The notes beneath the pieces were generated by a model. It had not been told where the DNA came from and made no database searches. It worked only from the letters and a program-made list of their open reading frames with translations. Source: Sorghum bicolor (lineage: Eukaryota > Streptophyta > Magnoliopsida > Poales > Poaceae). Taken from it: a stretch of 64,000 bases of DNA. The DNA lies in contig NC_012877.2 of NCBI RefSeq assembly GCF_000003195.3, forward strand, positions 24,447,838 to 24,511,837. Direction: 5' to 3'. Numbering within the stretch: the first letter of the stretch is position 1; each line of letters starts with the position of its first letter. Positions 22,441 to 34,218 of this stretch are shown piece by piece. The position numbers and the translations under genes are program-made.

Positions 22441-23315
22441 TAACCCATGCGGAAACCCGTCTTTGCCTGATTCTTCTTCACAGGCGGGCGATACCGCTAG
22501 TTAGGAGTTGGAGCATGGATCGGTGGCCTAGCTGCCACTGGAGCCTTGGATTGGGATGCCCCTGCCCCGGCTTCGAAAGCCCTCTTGCGAGTCTTGGTCG
22601 CAGTGTACACAGTGTTGTAGTTCTCTTGGGTAAGAGCATCACTGACAAACTCATTGAAAGTTGCACACTTAGTGCGGCCCATAGTCTTCAGCAACTTGGG
22701 GCCAAGACCCCGCTTGAAGCTAGCAATCTTCTTTGTCTCAGTGTTCACAAACTCAGGAGCATACCTTGTCAGGTGATTGAAAGCATACAAGTACTCCTTC
22801 AGAGTTTTGTTGCCCTGACTCAACTGCATAAACTCGGTGTGCTTCGTCTCCATGACACCAGGAGGAATGAAATGCCCCTTGAAAGCTTCACAGAAAAGAT
22901 TCCAGTCAAGCACAGTGTTTGCTGGAAGAGCTTCCCGATACTGATTCCACCAGAGGCCTGCTGGACCTTGCAGTTGGTGAGCTGCATACTCCACCTTCAA
23001 ACCCTCAGTTAGCCGAAGTAAGCGGAACTTTTGTTCCACCGTGTTCAGCCATTCCTCAGCTTGAAGGGGTTCTTCAGCCTCTGTGAAAGGTGGGGGCTTA
23101 GTATCCATGAAATCCTTGAAACTGCTGTACTGACTAGGAGCTGGCCCTTCATGTGCTTTACGACCACCCTGATTTGCCATCCGATTGATGGTCTCAGTGA
23201 GCATCCTCTGATTTTCCACCATCATTTGTATTAGCTCAGCTGGATTTGGTGGTGGAGGAGGAGGGGGTGGGTTCATGTTCGCACGCTGTTCCGCACCTCG
23301 AGTGCCACGAGACAT
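22441..23315 (-). pseudogene. Tekay Gag, N-terminal and capsid part
   Basis: The ATG at 23313-23315 opens MSRGTRGAEQRANMN, then a run of eight prolines, a predicted helix (ELIQMMVENQRMLTETINRM) and a Retrotrans_gag capsid domain: QAEEWLNTVEQKFRLLRL, AAHQLQGPAGLWWNQYREA, FCEAFKGHFIPPGV, LTRYAPEFV. One in-frame TAG is at about 22495-22497, before a basic tail. The frame is then interrupted by the CACTA element and resumes at 19013 towards the CCHC knuckle. Gag forms the virus-like particle in the cytoplasm. Only that one stop and the CACTA element separate it from an open gag-pro-RT frame, in line with recent insertion. Confidence 0.87.
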
Positions 23316-23679
23316 CTATAAAGATACAGTCAGTGAGCATTGATAATGACAGGACTTGCTGTAGAAGAACTTATATTTATGCCTGAAAGTATTCGAGAGA
23401 ATAGCTTTACAGAAAAAGGCACAATAATTCAATTCCACAAAACAACATCACCAATCCAACACATGACAGAGATATTCGCAATATGCACCACAACGGAAAA
23501 CATCGTCATAACAGATCGAACATGTTAAGGTTACACATAGGGTCCATAAAATTATTACACCATCACAGTACATGACATAGGGCAAAGATCAAGGTTCTGG
23601 ATTACATCATGATTACAAAAGCACCACTGGTGACGGTCATACTACAAAAGATCCTTACATGATAACTACCCACTACTCA
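23316..23679 (-). other. Spacer between extra ORF and gag in the Tekay element
   Basis: AT-rich DNA with no ORF of note on the minus strand. It would be the untranslated stretch, or contain an intron or internal ribosome entry region, between the upstream ORF and gag. I see no clear motif. Confidence 0.4.
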
Positions 23680-24751
23680 CTACACTCCATGCTCGTCGTC
23701 CGAGTTAGCGTCGAAGATCGCCTCTCCATCCTCGTCGATAAATGGCTCAAGCTCCTCGTTCTCCACGTCCTCGTGCAAGGGTGGTGCCGCCGCTGCTAGT
23801 CCATCTACCTCCATACCATCATCATCGGCCACAATCACCTGAGGTCCCACCTCTGGATACACGGGTACAGGACGAGGAATAGGGTGTAGCAAGTTGTTGA
23901 GACGGAGAATTTCCACAAGACCAGCCTCAATCTGATCCTGCAGATAGTTTTTCCACTCAAGCGACTGAATCCGGTGCATCTCCCAAGCCCGACGCCTGTT
24001 CTCTGACACACGGAGCGCAGTATCCCTCTCACGAGTGACCTGCACCAAACGCTCCTGCACTGTAGCCTTCTCTCTAGCCAACTGACTCATCTGATCCTGC
24101 TTATGATCACTCTCCCTAATCACCTTCACCCACTGCTGCCTACGGTTCCCAGTCATTGCGGTCCTTCTGAGCTTGCTCTAGAAGTCTAGCTTGCTTGCAA
24201 AACTTGTGAGCACGCTTTTCAGCCTTCTGTTGCACCTCCTGAGCCTGGCGAACAGCCACCATCACCTGTGCATAAGTGTCCTCTCGCTGACTGAACAGCT
24301 TGAGCACAGCCATCATAGCACTCATAGCAGGACTAGAACTCTCAGCTCGCTCTCCCCTGCCTCGGACCAACGCACAACCATCAGCCTGCTTCCACTCCGC
24401 TGCTGCTGGATCAGCACGGGGAATGGAGGCCGCTGGTCCTCCTGTCAGCTCATCGCCAAACATCTGACAGATATTGAGCAGCATAGCCTGGGCTGCAACC
24501 TGAGCTGCTTCCCAAGGAGTCTGCCCATCTGAGTTACAGGTCCACCCTGTCCATGCAGGCCTGCCCCCATGTGGAGGGACAAATCCCTACACAGCAAACC
24601 ACTGTAACTCTCCTATCATATCCACCTCCCACCAAGAATACTGAGGTGGCTCAGTATACCCCACAGACTGGAGCACTCTCCAAAGCAAGGTAGGAGTGCC
24701 AAACTCGCTCAAGAAAGTGTCACTAGGGTGAGGTGAAGCGGGCACGTCCAT
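23680..24751 (-). pseudogene. Extra ORF upstream of gag in the Tekay element, coiled-coil protein
   Basis: The minus-strand ATG at 24749-24751 opens MDVPASPHPSDTFLSEFG and continues GTPTLLWRVLQSVGY-TEPPQYSWWEV. An in-frame TAG at 24587-24589 is followed in the same frame by WTGWTCNSDGQTPWEAAQV and MLLNICQMFGDEL, then a basic helix rich in Gln, Ala and Lys (about 24150-24280). A frame change near 24150 leads into a long charged coiled-coil-like stretch (QLAREKATVQERLVQVTRER) and a very acidic end, stopping at 23680. Total length is about 357 codons. TTTCCACAG directly before the ATG looks like a splice acceptor, so it may be expressed from a spliced transcript. No function is known to me; similar ORFs occur in other grass gypsy copies from memory. 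Confidence 0.6.
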
Positions 24752-25571
24752 CTGTGGAAAGGAATAGGAATACCATGGGTAAGAGAGGATTAATTTTTTA
24801 AAGCAACATTTATTAATTAAAAGGGGATGGCATGTAAGGGAAGGAGTAGACAGAATAGATGTATGAATGCGTAATGATGCATGCACGAACCGTACGTCCT
24901 CACAAACTTAGAAAAATTAATATTCTAACGGATATACAGAGGCATACATTCGTCTCTCGATATGATAACTAGCGATTTACACGTGCGCTGTTAGAGTACC
25001 TGCAGAAAACTTCATTGCAGCCCAACAGTTCCCAATATATCTCTCAAGAAAGCAGTAAACTAAGTGCACATAGCTTGGACATGCCCAACATGCACAAACA
25101 ATGACACCACAGCTACCCGAGAAATTAAATGCTCCCCAATTAAGTTTCTTTCGTGGTTCCATGGTTTTGACATGTAACCACTCCAGAAAACCACCGCGAA
25201 CACTCCCCTAGACCGCCATTTGGACGATCATGCTCTCACAGCTCACACTTACCAGAGCGTAGGTGCGACGTTGCATAATTTAAATCTAGCGACATATGTG
25301 GCTAATTCACATATGAAGGCTACCTCTACCATTAGACCACAGGGTAGCATAGTGTGGTCATCACACATCCATACCTGAGTATTGCCGGAGATGCGTAATT
25401 AAACCCCCCAAGTCAGTACTTAAATAGCCACCTATAGTCCTTATATGGGCAAGGAGGATTCAACCACTAGCATAACTTAAGTATTGATTTACACCATTTT
25501 ATTTAAAAACTCTTTTGTTTTTAAATACACAAACGCTGCATTTATACTGCTGAACTTGCTCCGATAATAGC
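24752..25571 (-). other. Tekay leader with a weak primer binding site
   Basis: This lies between the 5' LTR and the extra ORF, probably containing an intron that ends at 24752. The bases next to the LTR read TATTATCGGAGC on the minus strand, a degraded match to the initiator-Met tRNA primer site TGGTATCAGAGC. No other gene is seen. Confidence 0.5.
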
Positions 25572-28500
25572 TGTCACAGAACCGACCAAATTATAAGAGT
25601 TCAAGTGTAGAAACGATCGACAAGCAATCAAGTTTCCAAACTTGAGCCCATATAATCCCGGTAGTCAACTGAAATCACGACGGACTTCAAACCAACTTGC
25701 AACAAACCAAGATCGTAATAGTTCAACACAACACAGCGAATGTTACATAGTCATTCATTGCCAGCGAAGCGGCACCACATCGGAGTTATTAAGTTATTAC
25801 AACACATGTTCGAAGTAGCGGAAGCAAAATAATTACACACACTTTTCAAAGTTCAGTTCACAAGTTCTTATTATAGCCAGAGTCTCGTGTCATCCATCCA
25901 AAAGCAGCAGATACGAAGAATTTAGAGAACCGTGCCCAACGGTTAGTCCTCGTCCCCAGCGGGATGGAGACAGGTCTTGCAGAAGCCATCATAAAAGATA
26001 TCATCTGCAACAGGTGGGAATAAACCCTGAGTAGGAGGATGTACTCAGCTAGACTTACCCATCTAGTAAAACATAAAAGACACCAAGGATCATGCAAGGC
26101 TAATATCAAGTAGAGCTGGTTGACTCAACATTTGCCAAAAGCTTAAATTATAACTAATTATTGTGGAAGCATCATATTTAATCATCATCAGCCTACCATT
26201 AGATTAGCACCTGTACTAAAGCACTTCACTTGATTATTACAAGCAATAATAACCATATCAAGTTCATCATATGTTTTTCCTTGCTATCATCATTATCATG
26301 AACCCAAAGTTCTTTAGTGAATGCTACGTTTGCCACTGCTCTGTCAAGTTCTCACTAACCAGGAGAGACGGCGATTCGAATCGAATTCCTATCCAGCTGG
26401 AGGAGTATTCCTAGCACTCACCCAAGCATCCCCTGTCGGAGAGCCAACGGGTCACCTTTGGTATGACTCAGAAATCACGGTTCCGATCAGCGCCGCACTC
26501 CTAGGGCTACCACTCTGTCAGGGAGGTCAGGAATTTTAACTCACCTGCCTTTGGACTTACGCCAATGGGCCCCCGCACACCGCACTTCCTCCGGTAGTGC
26601 GCACTTTATACTTATCGACCTTCCGGCCTGAGTCATATTACTCGGCTTCGCGGTCGGAACGAGTTATCCGGCCAACTAAGTGTTAGGCATGCGTTCAACA
26701 TGACAAGAGGACGTACAACGATCGGTCCTTAGCTGCCACAGATGGAGTTACTACAACCTTGCAAAACTCCACCCGACTTAAGTCAAGTTAATCAGGTTCC
26801 ACCCACGATAGCACATATAGTCCATCGTGATTCGACATAACCCTATCTCGCGCAGGTGACAGAAAATCACCCGACTTCTACCGATTAAAGCATGGCTAAG
26901 CTGCTACTCGATCCTATTCTATAACTAGGGAGTGGTAATATATCTGGACAAGGATTTAGTAAAATGCAGCAACGGTTTCATCACAACTCCTATACTTAAT
27001 GCATCAATAGATATAACATATAAAAGTAAACTTTTCGAAAGTAAAGGGAGACATATAATGCTCCGGGGCTTGCCTTTCACGAATGAAGCTGGCTCGTGGT
27101 TCGGGCACTCAACTTCTTCTTCGGGCTCCTCGAGTCCGGCTTGCTGGACCTCCACCTCCGGGTTGCCCTCCTGGCCTTCGGGGTTCACTTGCAGTTCGAA
27201 GGAGGCTGTCGCGTCCGATGCACCTATTGCATGCTTGATGAATAAGAAGGTGTACATGCTAAAAGATGAATGCTTGATAACATCACTGGACACTCATTTA
27301 CGGAGTAACGGTTGTAATAAGTTCACACAAGAAGATAAGTCAACTTAGTCAAAACCTTACAAAGTTACTATAACAGCAAGCATCTCAGCAAACAGATCAT
27401 AACTAATGCTAGACAGACCCCACAAGCATGAGTTAGGACATTATGGAAAGCTTATGAAATTTTCTACAAATCATCTTTAAACATCTCAGCAAAATTCATA
27501 CATTAAACAAGTCATTTAAACAAAGTTCCAGGTTCTATCCCAGAAAAAACAGAAAGCACCTATTTCTGGAACCCAACTTGGAACAGCCATAACTTTCAAA
27601 CTACTGGACCCATTGATCCCAAATTTAAACCACAGCTAGTTCAAAAAGTTTACAACAACTTTGATTTAGACAAGTTTCCCAGAAAACTAAGTTATGATTA
27701 AGCAAAAGTTAAATTACTCCCTTGCTGTCCAGAGCAGCTTTTAACCCACCAATTAATTATTTAATGACATAACCAAAACATAAACAGTGTCAACCACATG
27801 ACTTATCAGCACAAACACATCATAAGACCACCAGAACATCACATGTTAACCTCTAATCATTTACTAACATGGCATTTATTAATTTAATTCTATAAAGGGA
27901 CATAATTACAAGATACCAGTAAAAGTGCTCAGAAAAATCTACAAAAATTTTAGAAGCACAAGCATAGCATTGTGACATTACCATAAAAATTTCAGAGCAA
28001 TTGCACATGTCAATTTTTAGATAAGCATTTAACATGTGACAAGGTACTTATTTCATAAATTAAGGAACATGGCTTATATGGTGCCAAACAGCAGATTTCA
28101 GATTATTTACATGTTATCAATACCATAAACAAGTTTGTCACCAAAGTAGAGCTCCAGCATAAGCAGCAATTATTTTATATGATTTAATTAAGGAAACAAG
28201 CCAAATCTCAAACATAAATTACATATCACAGATGCAGTACTCCAAAAATCATGAAATATTTATCATAGCTTTCTAGTACCACACAGAGACTACCATAGAA
28301 CTTTCATAACAAAATAAGCAGTATAACAAGAGATATGAATTTACTCATGAATAACAAGATTAAATTCTAATAAATATCTTTCCCAGAAAACATGGTCCAT
28401 TTTATATTTTTTATAAAAACTAGCCATCTCAAGGAACATCACAAAATTGGTTTTACAATTTTTGGATCAGCAGAACCAGAGATATGATTTTTGCAAGAAA

Positions 28501-30014
28501 GCCAAAAATCTAGAATTTGAATAAAAGGAAGGAGGAAACCGTTGAGTCACTGACAACGGGTCCCGCGCGTCAGCGACCTAGGGAACAGAGGACTCCTCCG
28601 CCGCCAAATGCTCACCGACGGTGAGCTTCTCCGGTGGATCCAAGGGCATCAGCATGCTCCTGGAGTGATTTCGCATCGATGGAGGTAGGTGGCGCTAGGG
28701 TTACGGTGACGGAGAGGGGTCGCCGTCGGCCATGGCGGCACGGCGGAGCTATCCCGGCTTACGCCGGCCATCTCCGACCGGTAGAGCATCGGGGAAAGGG
28801 GGCTTAAGCATCAGTGAGTCAGCGCAGAGCTTTCTTGGTGGAAACGCCTAACCCTAGCGGCTTCGGTGAGCCTGCTCACGTGCGAGGTGCTCGTCGGCGG
28901 TGAGCACGGCGGTGCGGCGGCCGTGTTCCCGCGCGACGGTGGTGCCTCCGCCGCAATGGCGTGACGTGGACCGACATCAAGACCTAAGCCGACCTTAACA
29001 TGACTCAGAAGGAAGAAAGGAAGCAAGGATGGAGCAGCGGCGAGGTTCGCCGGAATCAGGGTCACGACGGCCGTGAACCCGACGACGCGGAACTCGCGAG
29101 ATGTCGCTCACCTCGGGGAGATCTCGTCCAACCGATGGGTGGAGAAGATGGAGGAGCTCGAGGCGGACATGGAGGCGCTCGAAGGTGAGGCAAGACGCAG
29201 AGGCGAGGGCACAAAGAGCTTGCGAAGCTCTCAGCGGCAATGGCGACGGCGTTTCCGCCAGAGTGAGCGCGAGAGAGGAGAAGGAAGAGAGTGGACGGCG
29301 CTGAGTGAGTGCGGGGCGACGTGGCGTCCATGCCAACGCCGACGACCTGACGAGCGGGGCCAACGCCGGTGTACGGGCGCCAACTGGCGGACAGGTATCG
29401 CTCTGGACGTTCCCGACGGCGAGCTCGGCTCTGAATCAGGCGACGTGGTCACTGTCTGACAGAGCAACTTCGATGATGAATAACTTCCAAACCATAGCGA
29501 GTTAGGGAATGATGTAGTTGACAAAGTTGGAGTATCAACTGAGTTCTACAACAATGTCAACTAGAGCAAGAGCCAAATCGGCATGGATTGAAAGATATGG
29601 GGTTTCAAAAATTGATCAAGCAAACTGCAGCGTCCCCAGACTTAGAAAATATTTCTAAGTGTTGGAAACAGCCCCAATTTTGCCTTGTGGGTCATGTTTG
29701 AGCTAGTTGTGGTCATTTTCATGAGATGGCCATGAAAAAACTTTTGTTCCTTATAAACTTTGCTACAACTTTGCTGTAGAAAGATTTGACATGCAAACAA
29801 TTTATGAAACACTTTTTAAAAGCCTAAGAAAAAGTGGTTTCGAGTGCCTATTTGTGTAAGTATGACTTAAGTGAGTATTTTGGAGAAATGATCAACATGA
29901 ACATTGTTCCTAAGGTTGAGTTAAACATAGATAAACTGATTACCAAGGCATAGAGCACAAGCACAAGCATGGTTCACTCAAGCATAAGCACAGGGAGCCT
30001 ATTTAAACAACTTA
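25572..30014 (-). repeat. 5' LTR of the Tekay element, 3'-complete but 5'-truncated
   Basis: It starts TGTCACAGAACCG at 25572 and follows 10918-15380 closely (three differences in the first 215 bases). It stops matching after 'atttaaacaactta' at 30014, so about 130 bases including the terminal TGTTACA are missing. The DNA beyond is a rearranged junction. Confidence 0.9.
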
Positions 30015-30071
30015 GTCCAGAAGACGGGCGTAGAGCACAAGCACAAGCATGGTTCACTCAAGCATAAGCAC
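30015..30071. other. Template-switch filler at the Tekay/Tat junction
   Basis: 30015-30029 (GTCCAGAAGACGGGC) copies Tat sequence found at 30153-30167; including shared bases, 22 bp match (30008-30029 and 30146-30167). Then 30031-30071 repeats LTR bases 29951-29991 exactly, 80 bp apart, after which intact Tat coding sequence begins at 30072. Short copies of nearby DNA joined at microhomologies are the signature of filler made during repair of a double-strand break. Confidence 0.8.
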
Positions 30072-33000
30072 CTCTACTCGGGCGAGCTGTTCCATGCTCC
30101 CAGTAGGACCACTGGGGTGAGGAAGCCGGTGCGAGCCGGCTGCCTCAACTTAGTCCAGAAGACGGGCCACGCGGAAGAGCCTCGAGAGTACATCCCTACT
30201 GGGCTGACGTCTAACCATGCCTAGTGGGATTCTCAGTGGTTCTATCTCCGCAACGATGATGGCCTCTTTCCTGCCTACACCGAGCGGTTGATCTCGGAGC
30301 GCCCGCATAATTGGAACTACAACATCGTGAAGACTCTCTAGGCCCGGCTTCGCCCCCTCCTCGACGCTCTGAAGCGACTGCGCGAGGAGGGTTTGTCCGC
30401 TGCACTTGTTCTCTCGGCGGTCCACCATCGACGGGTGCTCCCGTTGATGTCTCGACCACTGAGAATGGATGAGATGGGCCCCCACATTCCGTCGTGGGAC
30501 CTCGAGGCATGCCGAATGTCAAACGAGGCGCTACCAGACGAGGTGGTTGCCGCCAGGGTTAGGGCGCCCGTCGTAGGTGACTTCCAGCCGGAGCAGGTGA
30601 ATGGCTTCCCCATGAAGCCCAATCAAGGCTACTATGATCTGGTAAGTTTCTCGAGCCATTGCCGTTTGCCCCCTATTTTCGGCCCTGTTGTTTCCTTCCT
30701 GACTTTACTGAGGCGTGTGCTTGTTTCGTCAGGGGGCAATCGACATTCGGTCCTTGAAGCCTCGAGTGAAGGAGGACGACGTGGAATGTGAGAAAAGACA
30801 TGCCTCTGCTAAGAATCACAAATTTGTGCAAGACACAGAGAAGAAGAAAGAGAGGAAGAAGAACCTCGAGTGGCAAGCACTCGAGGAGCATCGAGGCAAG
30901 TCAAGGTGTGAGGGGGAGCCTGAGGAGGACTCCCCTGATGAAGATGATGATGGTGATGATGATGATGACGATGAGGACACTAAGGCGATGGCGGCTGGCC
31001 TTGACCAGGCCCTGCAAGGCCTACCGCAGGCCGATGTTTACTCATCGTGCGCGGGGGCTTCCAAGGAGCCGCAAGGTGGGGACCATGACGGGCACCAAAA
31101 GGAGACATCGCCTCGCCATCCGTGCACCGACACACCCCCTGCCCCCACCCAAGGTCGGGCTGTTCTTCCGCCATGACCCCCTCCAGCGTCCGGCCCAGGC
31201 AGGGTTAAAACTTCAGCAATGGGGCCACTGACTCGAGGCCATGTCGCCGTGGTGGCCTCAAGACAGGGAGGAGGGCATCGGAGGAGCGCTAGTCCTAAGG
31301 ATCGTTAGGCGGGGAGAGTGGAGCCGAGGCCCGCTCCTGTCCTGGAGAAATCGGGGGCCTCGTCGCGCGGCGGCTCGAGGCCTACTGGTCGTGGGACCGG
31401 TAGGAGGGTCGTCCTCCCTGTGGGGTAAGATCTTCATACCGCAATTCTGTCTTTGTTATTTCATTTATCCGCCGGCAGCCACCATCTTCGACCCTTTATC
31501 TCCTACTTAGGCTGAAGAGGCAGTTGGAGTAGGCCCAACCCTCGATGGCTAAGAAGCTCAAAGTGGGAGCGAGCTCCAAGGCTCTGGTTAAGTGGCTCGC
31601 TTCTCTCTTTGTGGTTTTAGGGTTGGCTCTGCTTAGCGTAGAGATTCCTTGTGACTGACGTGTGGTTTGGGACGTACGCAGGCTCTCTTAGCTTGCGACC
31701 GCCCACTGGTGGCAACGAGACCCCACCTCGACCGTCGTAGGGGGGTGATGCTTCGAAAAGCATCTCACTGTCCCTGGCCAGGGCAAAACGCCTCACCCCC
31801 AAGGTCGGGAGGGAGCCCCAAAGTCGCCCAAGTTGGGGGGAGAGGGTGACCCGATAACTATTAGTGATGAATCTGAGGACGGCCTGCGATGGGCGGTCAC
31901 ATTGCAGACAAGAGGGTCGAGACCCCCCAAGTCGAGGGGTGGATGCCATGGCCCATTGGGCTCAATACCGTCGAGGAAGAGAAGAACTAGAAGAATAAGG
32001 AGGAGCAAAGAAGGAGGAGGGAAGAACAAAAAAGGAAATAGGAGGAAGAGGAGGAGCAACGTCTGTCGAAGCAGCGGCGGTGGCAACAACAGCTGGAGGA
32101 GGAGCTAGAGCAGCACCGGCAACAAGAGCTACAGGAGCAGCAACTACAACAGCAGCAGCGACAACAGTAGCTGGTGGAGTTGCTGGTTCAGCAACAGTCG
32201 CAGGAGCTGCAGCAGCAGCTCGAAGAAGGGCAGAGGCTTGAAATGGGGCAAGAGGAGCTGCCCGTGTATGGCGCTGCGACCCTCCCATGGCTTCATCCTA
32301 GGGGGGCCGCCACCATCCTAGCCAAGCCACGGTGTGAGGATGGTGTCGTGGCGCTGGCGCTTGCCATGCGCACGCCCGCGGACCCGAGTCCAAAGATTAA
32401 GGGGACCCTCTATGGCATTGAGGGGATTGCCCCGGGCTATCTAAAGGGTCGGCTGCCATGGGAGGATGTGGCTGGAACTTCTGGCGCTAGCGGGGAAGAT
32501 GAGGCTAGGACCTCTGGTGGCGACGAGGCGGAGGAGACAGGGACCTGAGGCTCTGTTGATGATGATGGGCGATTCCCCTCCCTCATCGACCTATTTCTGC
32601 GCCATGGGGGCTCTCTCAAGATGGTGCAGGAGCTCATTCGGGGAATCAAGGAGCGTACGAAGGAAGAGCTCGAGCACTAGGGACCAGGGAGGATCCGCCT
32701 TTGATGCTCTACGTCTCCATACGAGCCCAACATCATGATGGATGATCAGAAAGAGGCCAAGAAGCGAGAGCATCTCGAGGAGCTTCGTCTTTGCATGAAG
32801 CATGTCGTGGGCCTCATGTCCGATATCATAAACAATGGCCTGGGCCAGGCCTTCTATGTAAGGACCCCTCGACTCTCATCATTTTGAGTTTCTCGTTAAG
32901 CTAGCACGCTTACCACCTTGTGCTTTATTGCAGGACTTGAAAGGAGACCTCCTGGCTGAAATCGGGCTTCATTCATGCGACAAGGGGTGGCTGGGAGCAG

Positions 33001-34218
33001 ATTCCTCTTCTCAAGGATTAGCTCCTCGAGTTGCAAGAAAAGCTTCTTAAGGCGTACAAGGAGCTTACTATGGCCCTGGAGGACAAATAGGAGAAGGAGG
33101 CTGCTCTGACGGACGCTTGGAAGACCTTATCTAGTATGAACGGTAAGGTCTCACAGGCGGAGGAAGATGCCCATGTCGCTCGAGAGGCTGCGGAGAAAGC
33201 AAAGGAGAAAGCCACCCAGTCAAGGGAGCAGGCTATCACGGCTGAGGAGGTGGCTGCTAAGGCTCGGGAGGAAGCTATGCGGTATAAAGATGAGCCCGTC
33301 GACCTAGACAGAGGAAAGAGGCTCGTCGAGTCAGACCTTGTCGCCGCTCGAAGCAATTATGCTAGGCTAAAGGAGGCGCTTATGAATAGCGAGATCGCCT
33401 GAGGCGCCACGGAAGAGGATGAGAAGAAGGCCCGTGAGGACCTCGAGGCAGAGCAAGCCCGCTCTCGTGGCCTTTCTGATGATATCGACCGTCTAAAGAA
33501 AGCGCTGCAGGAGAAAGAAGACGCCATCCTGCAGTCGGGTAAGCTGATCGAGGACCTGCGGGTCGACAAGACAGAGCTGGTCCACTCCTACAAGAAAATC
33601 GAGAAAGCCAACACCGACCTGGTTGGCAAAAACATGACTCTTGAGGAGAAGATCCACGGTATGTCTTCTATGCTGTTACGTTCTCTTTGTTTCTTTGGTG
33701 TGACTTTTTTGTCGCTTGACTCCTTATCTCGATTTCTGCAGGGCTTAAGGATGATCTACTGGCTGCTTAGGTCGACTCCCAGTCTTTTAAGGCTCATCTC
33801 GAGGGGGAGGTCACCTTGACCGGTCGACTGAGGATGGCGATCAACGACCTCTCGACCCCTTGGGAGCTTGAGCCTACAAATGATGTGGGGGAGGCGGCTC
33901 GAGGCGACGCTCTGGTTGACCAGCTATGCTACCTGGGCACCACTCTAAGGGACTGAGTGCGGGACGCACTCCATACTAGGGTGAAGCATGCTATTGCGGT
34001 TGTCTGCTTAGGATTCTCCTTTGATATGGATGTAGTGTCCCACGGCTTCGTCACTGACATCTCCAATACCGATGCTGAGAATGATGAGAGGCTCCATGCC
34101 CTGATCGACGAAGTAGAGGTTCCTGGCGAAAGGCTGGCGAAGCTGTTCGAGCCAGAGGTGCTCCCTCTTGAGACCGGCGCGGGCACAGAAGATGGGGGCG
34201 AGGGTGGAGATGAAGACT
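30072..34218 (+). pseudogene. Antisense extra ORF of the Tat element, 3' part, multi-exon
   Basis: The frame cut at 10917 resumes: LYSGELFHAPSR, GVRKPVRAG, WFYLRNDDGLFPAYTERL (the rest of the PF04195-type domain). In-frame stops are at 30222 and 30339. At least four introns fit GT-AG rules: 30642-30732 (GTAAGT...CGTCAG, phase 0), 31425-31510, 32858-32933 and 33659-33741; another is possible near 31587-31680. After the domain come a Lys/Glu-rich segment, an Asp run (about 30940-30976), a Gln/Glu-rich stretch (31975-32250), a long coiled coil (33050-33650: SQAEEDAHVAREAAEKAKEK and onward) and an acidic C-terminus ending at 34218. The layout suggests a nuclear, oligomeric protein; its function is unknown. 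Confidence 0.75.

Larger units (their letters stand above)
10918..30071 (-). mobile_element. Tekay/Del-type chromovirus with 4.6-kb LTRs (contains a CACTA insertion)
   Basis: On the minus strand: 5' LTR (30014 to 25572), leader, extra ORF (24751-23680), gag (23315 on), CACTA insertion (22440-19014), zinc knuckle, protease, reverse transcriptase, RNase H, integrase, chromodomain-like end (15551), polypurine tract (15506-15520) and 3' LTR (15505 to 10918). LTR termini on the plus strand are TGTCACA...TGTTACA. The two LTRs differ at only about 3 of the first 215 bases, so the insertion is recent compared with its Tat host. The 5' LTR lacks its last 130 or so bases and ends in a rearranged junction (30015-30071), so only the left target flank, TACGG at 10913-10917, can be read. 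Confidence 0.88.

Noticed and set aside
30788..31231. Arg/Met-rich 147-codon frame
   Set aside because: It is another frame of the extra-ORF exon with the Asp run; the exon frame joins properly to the upstream exon by a phase-0 intron.
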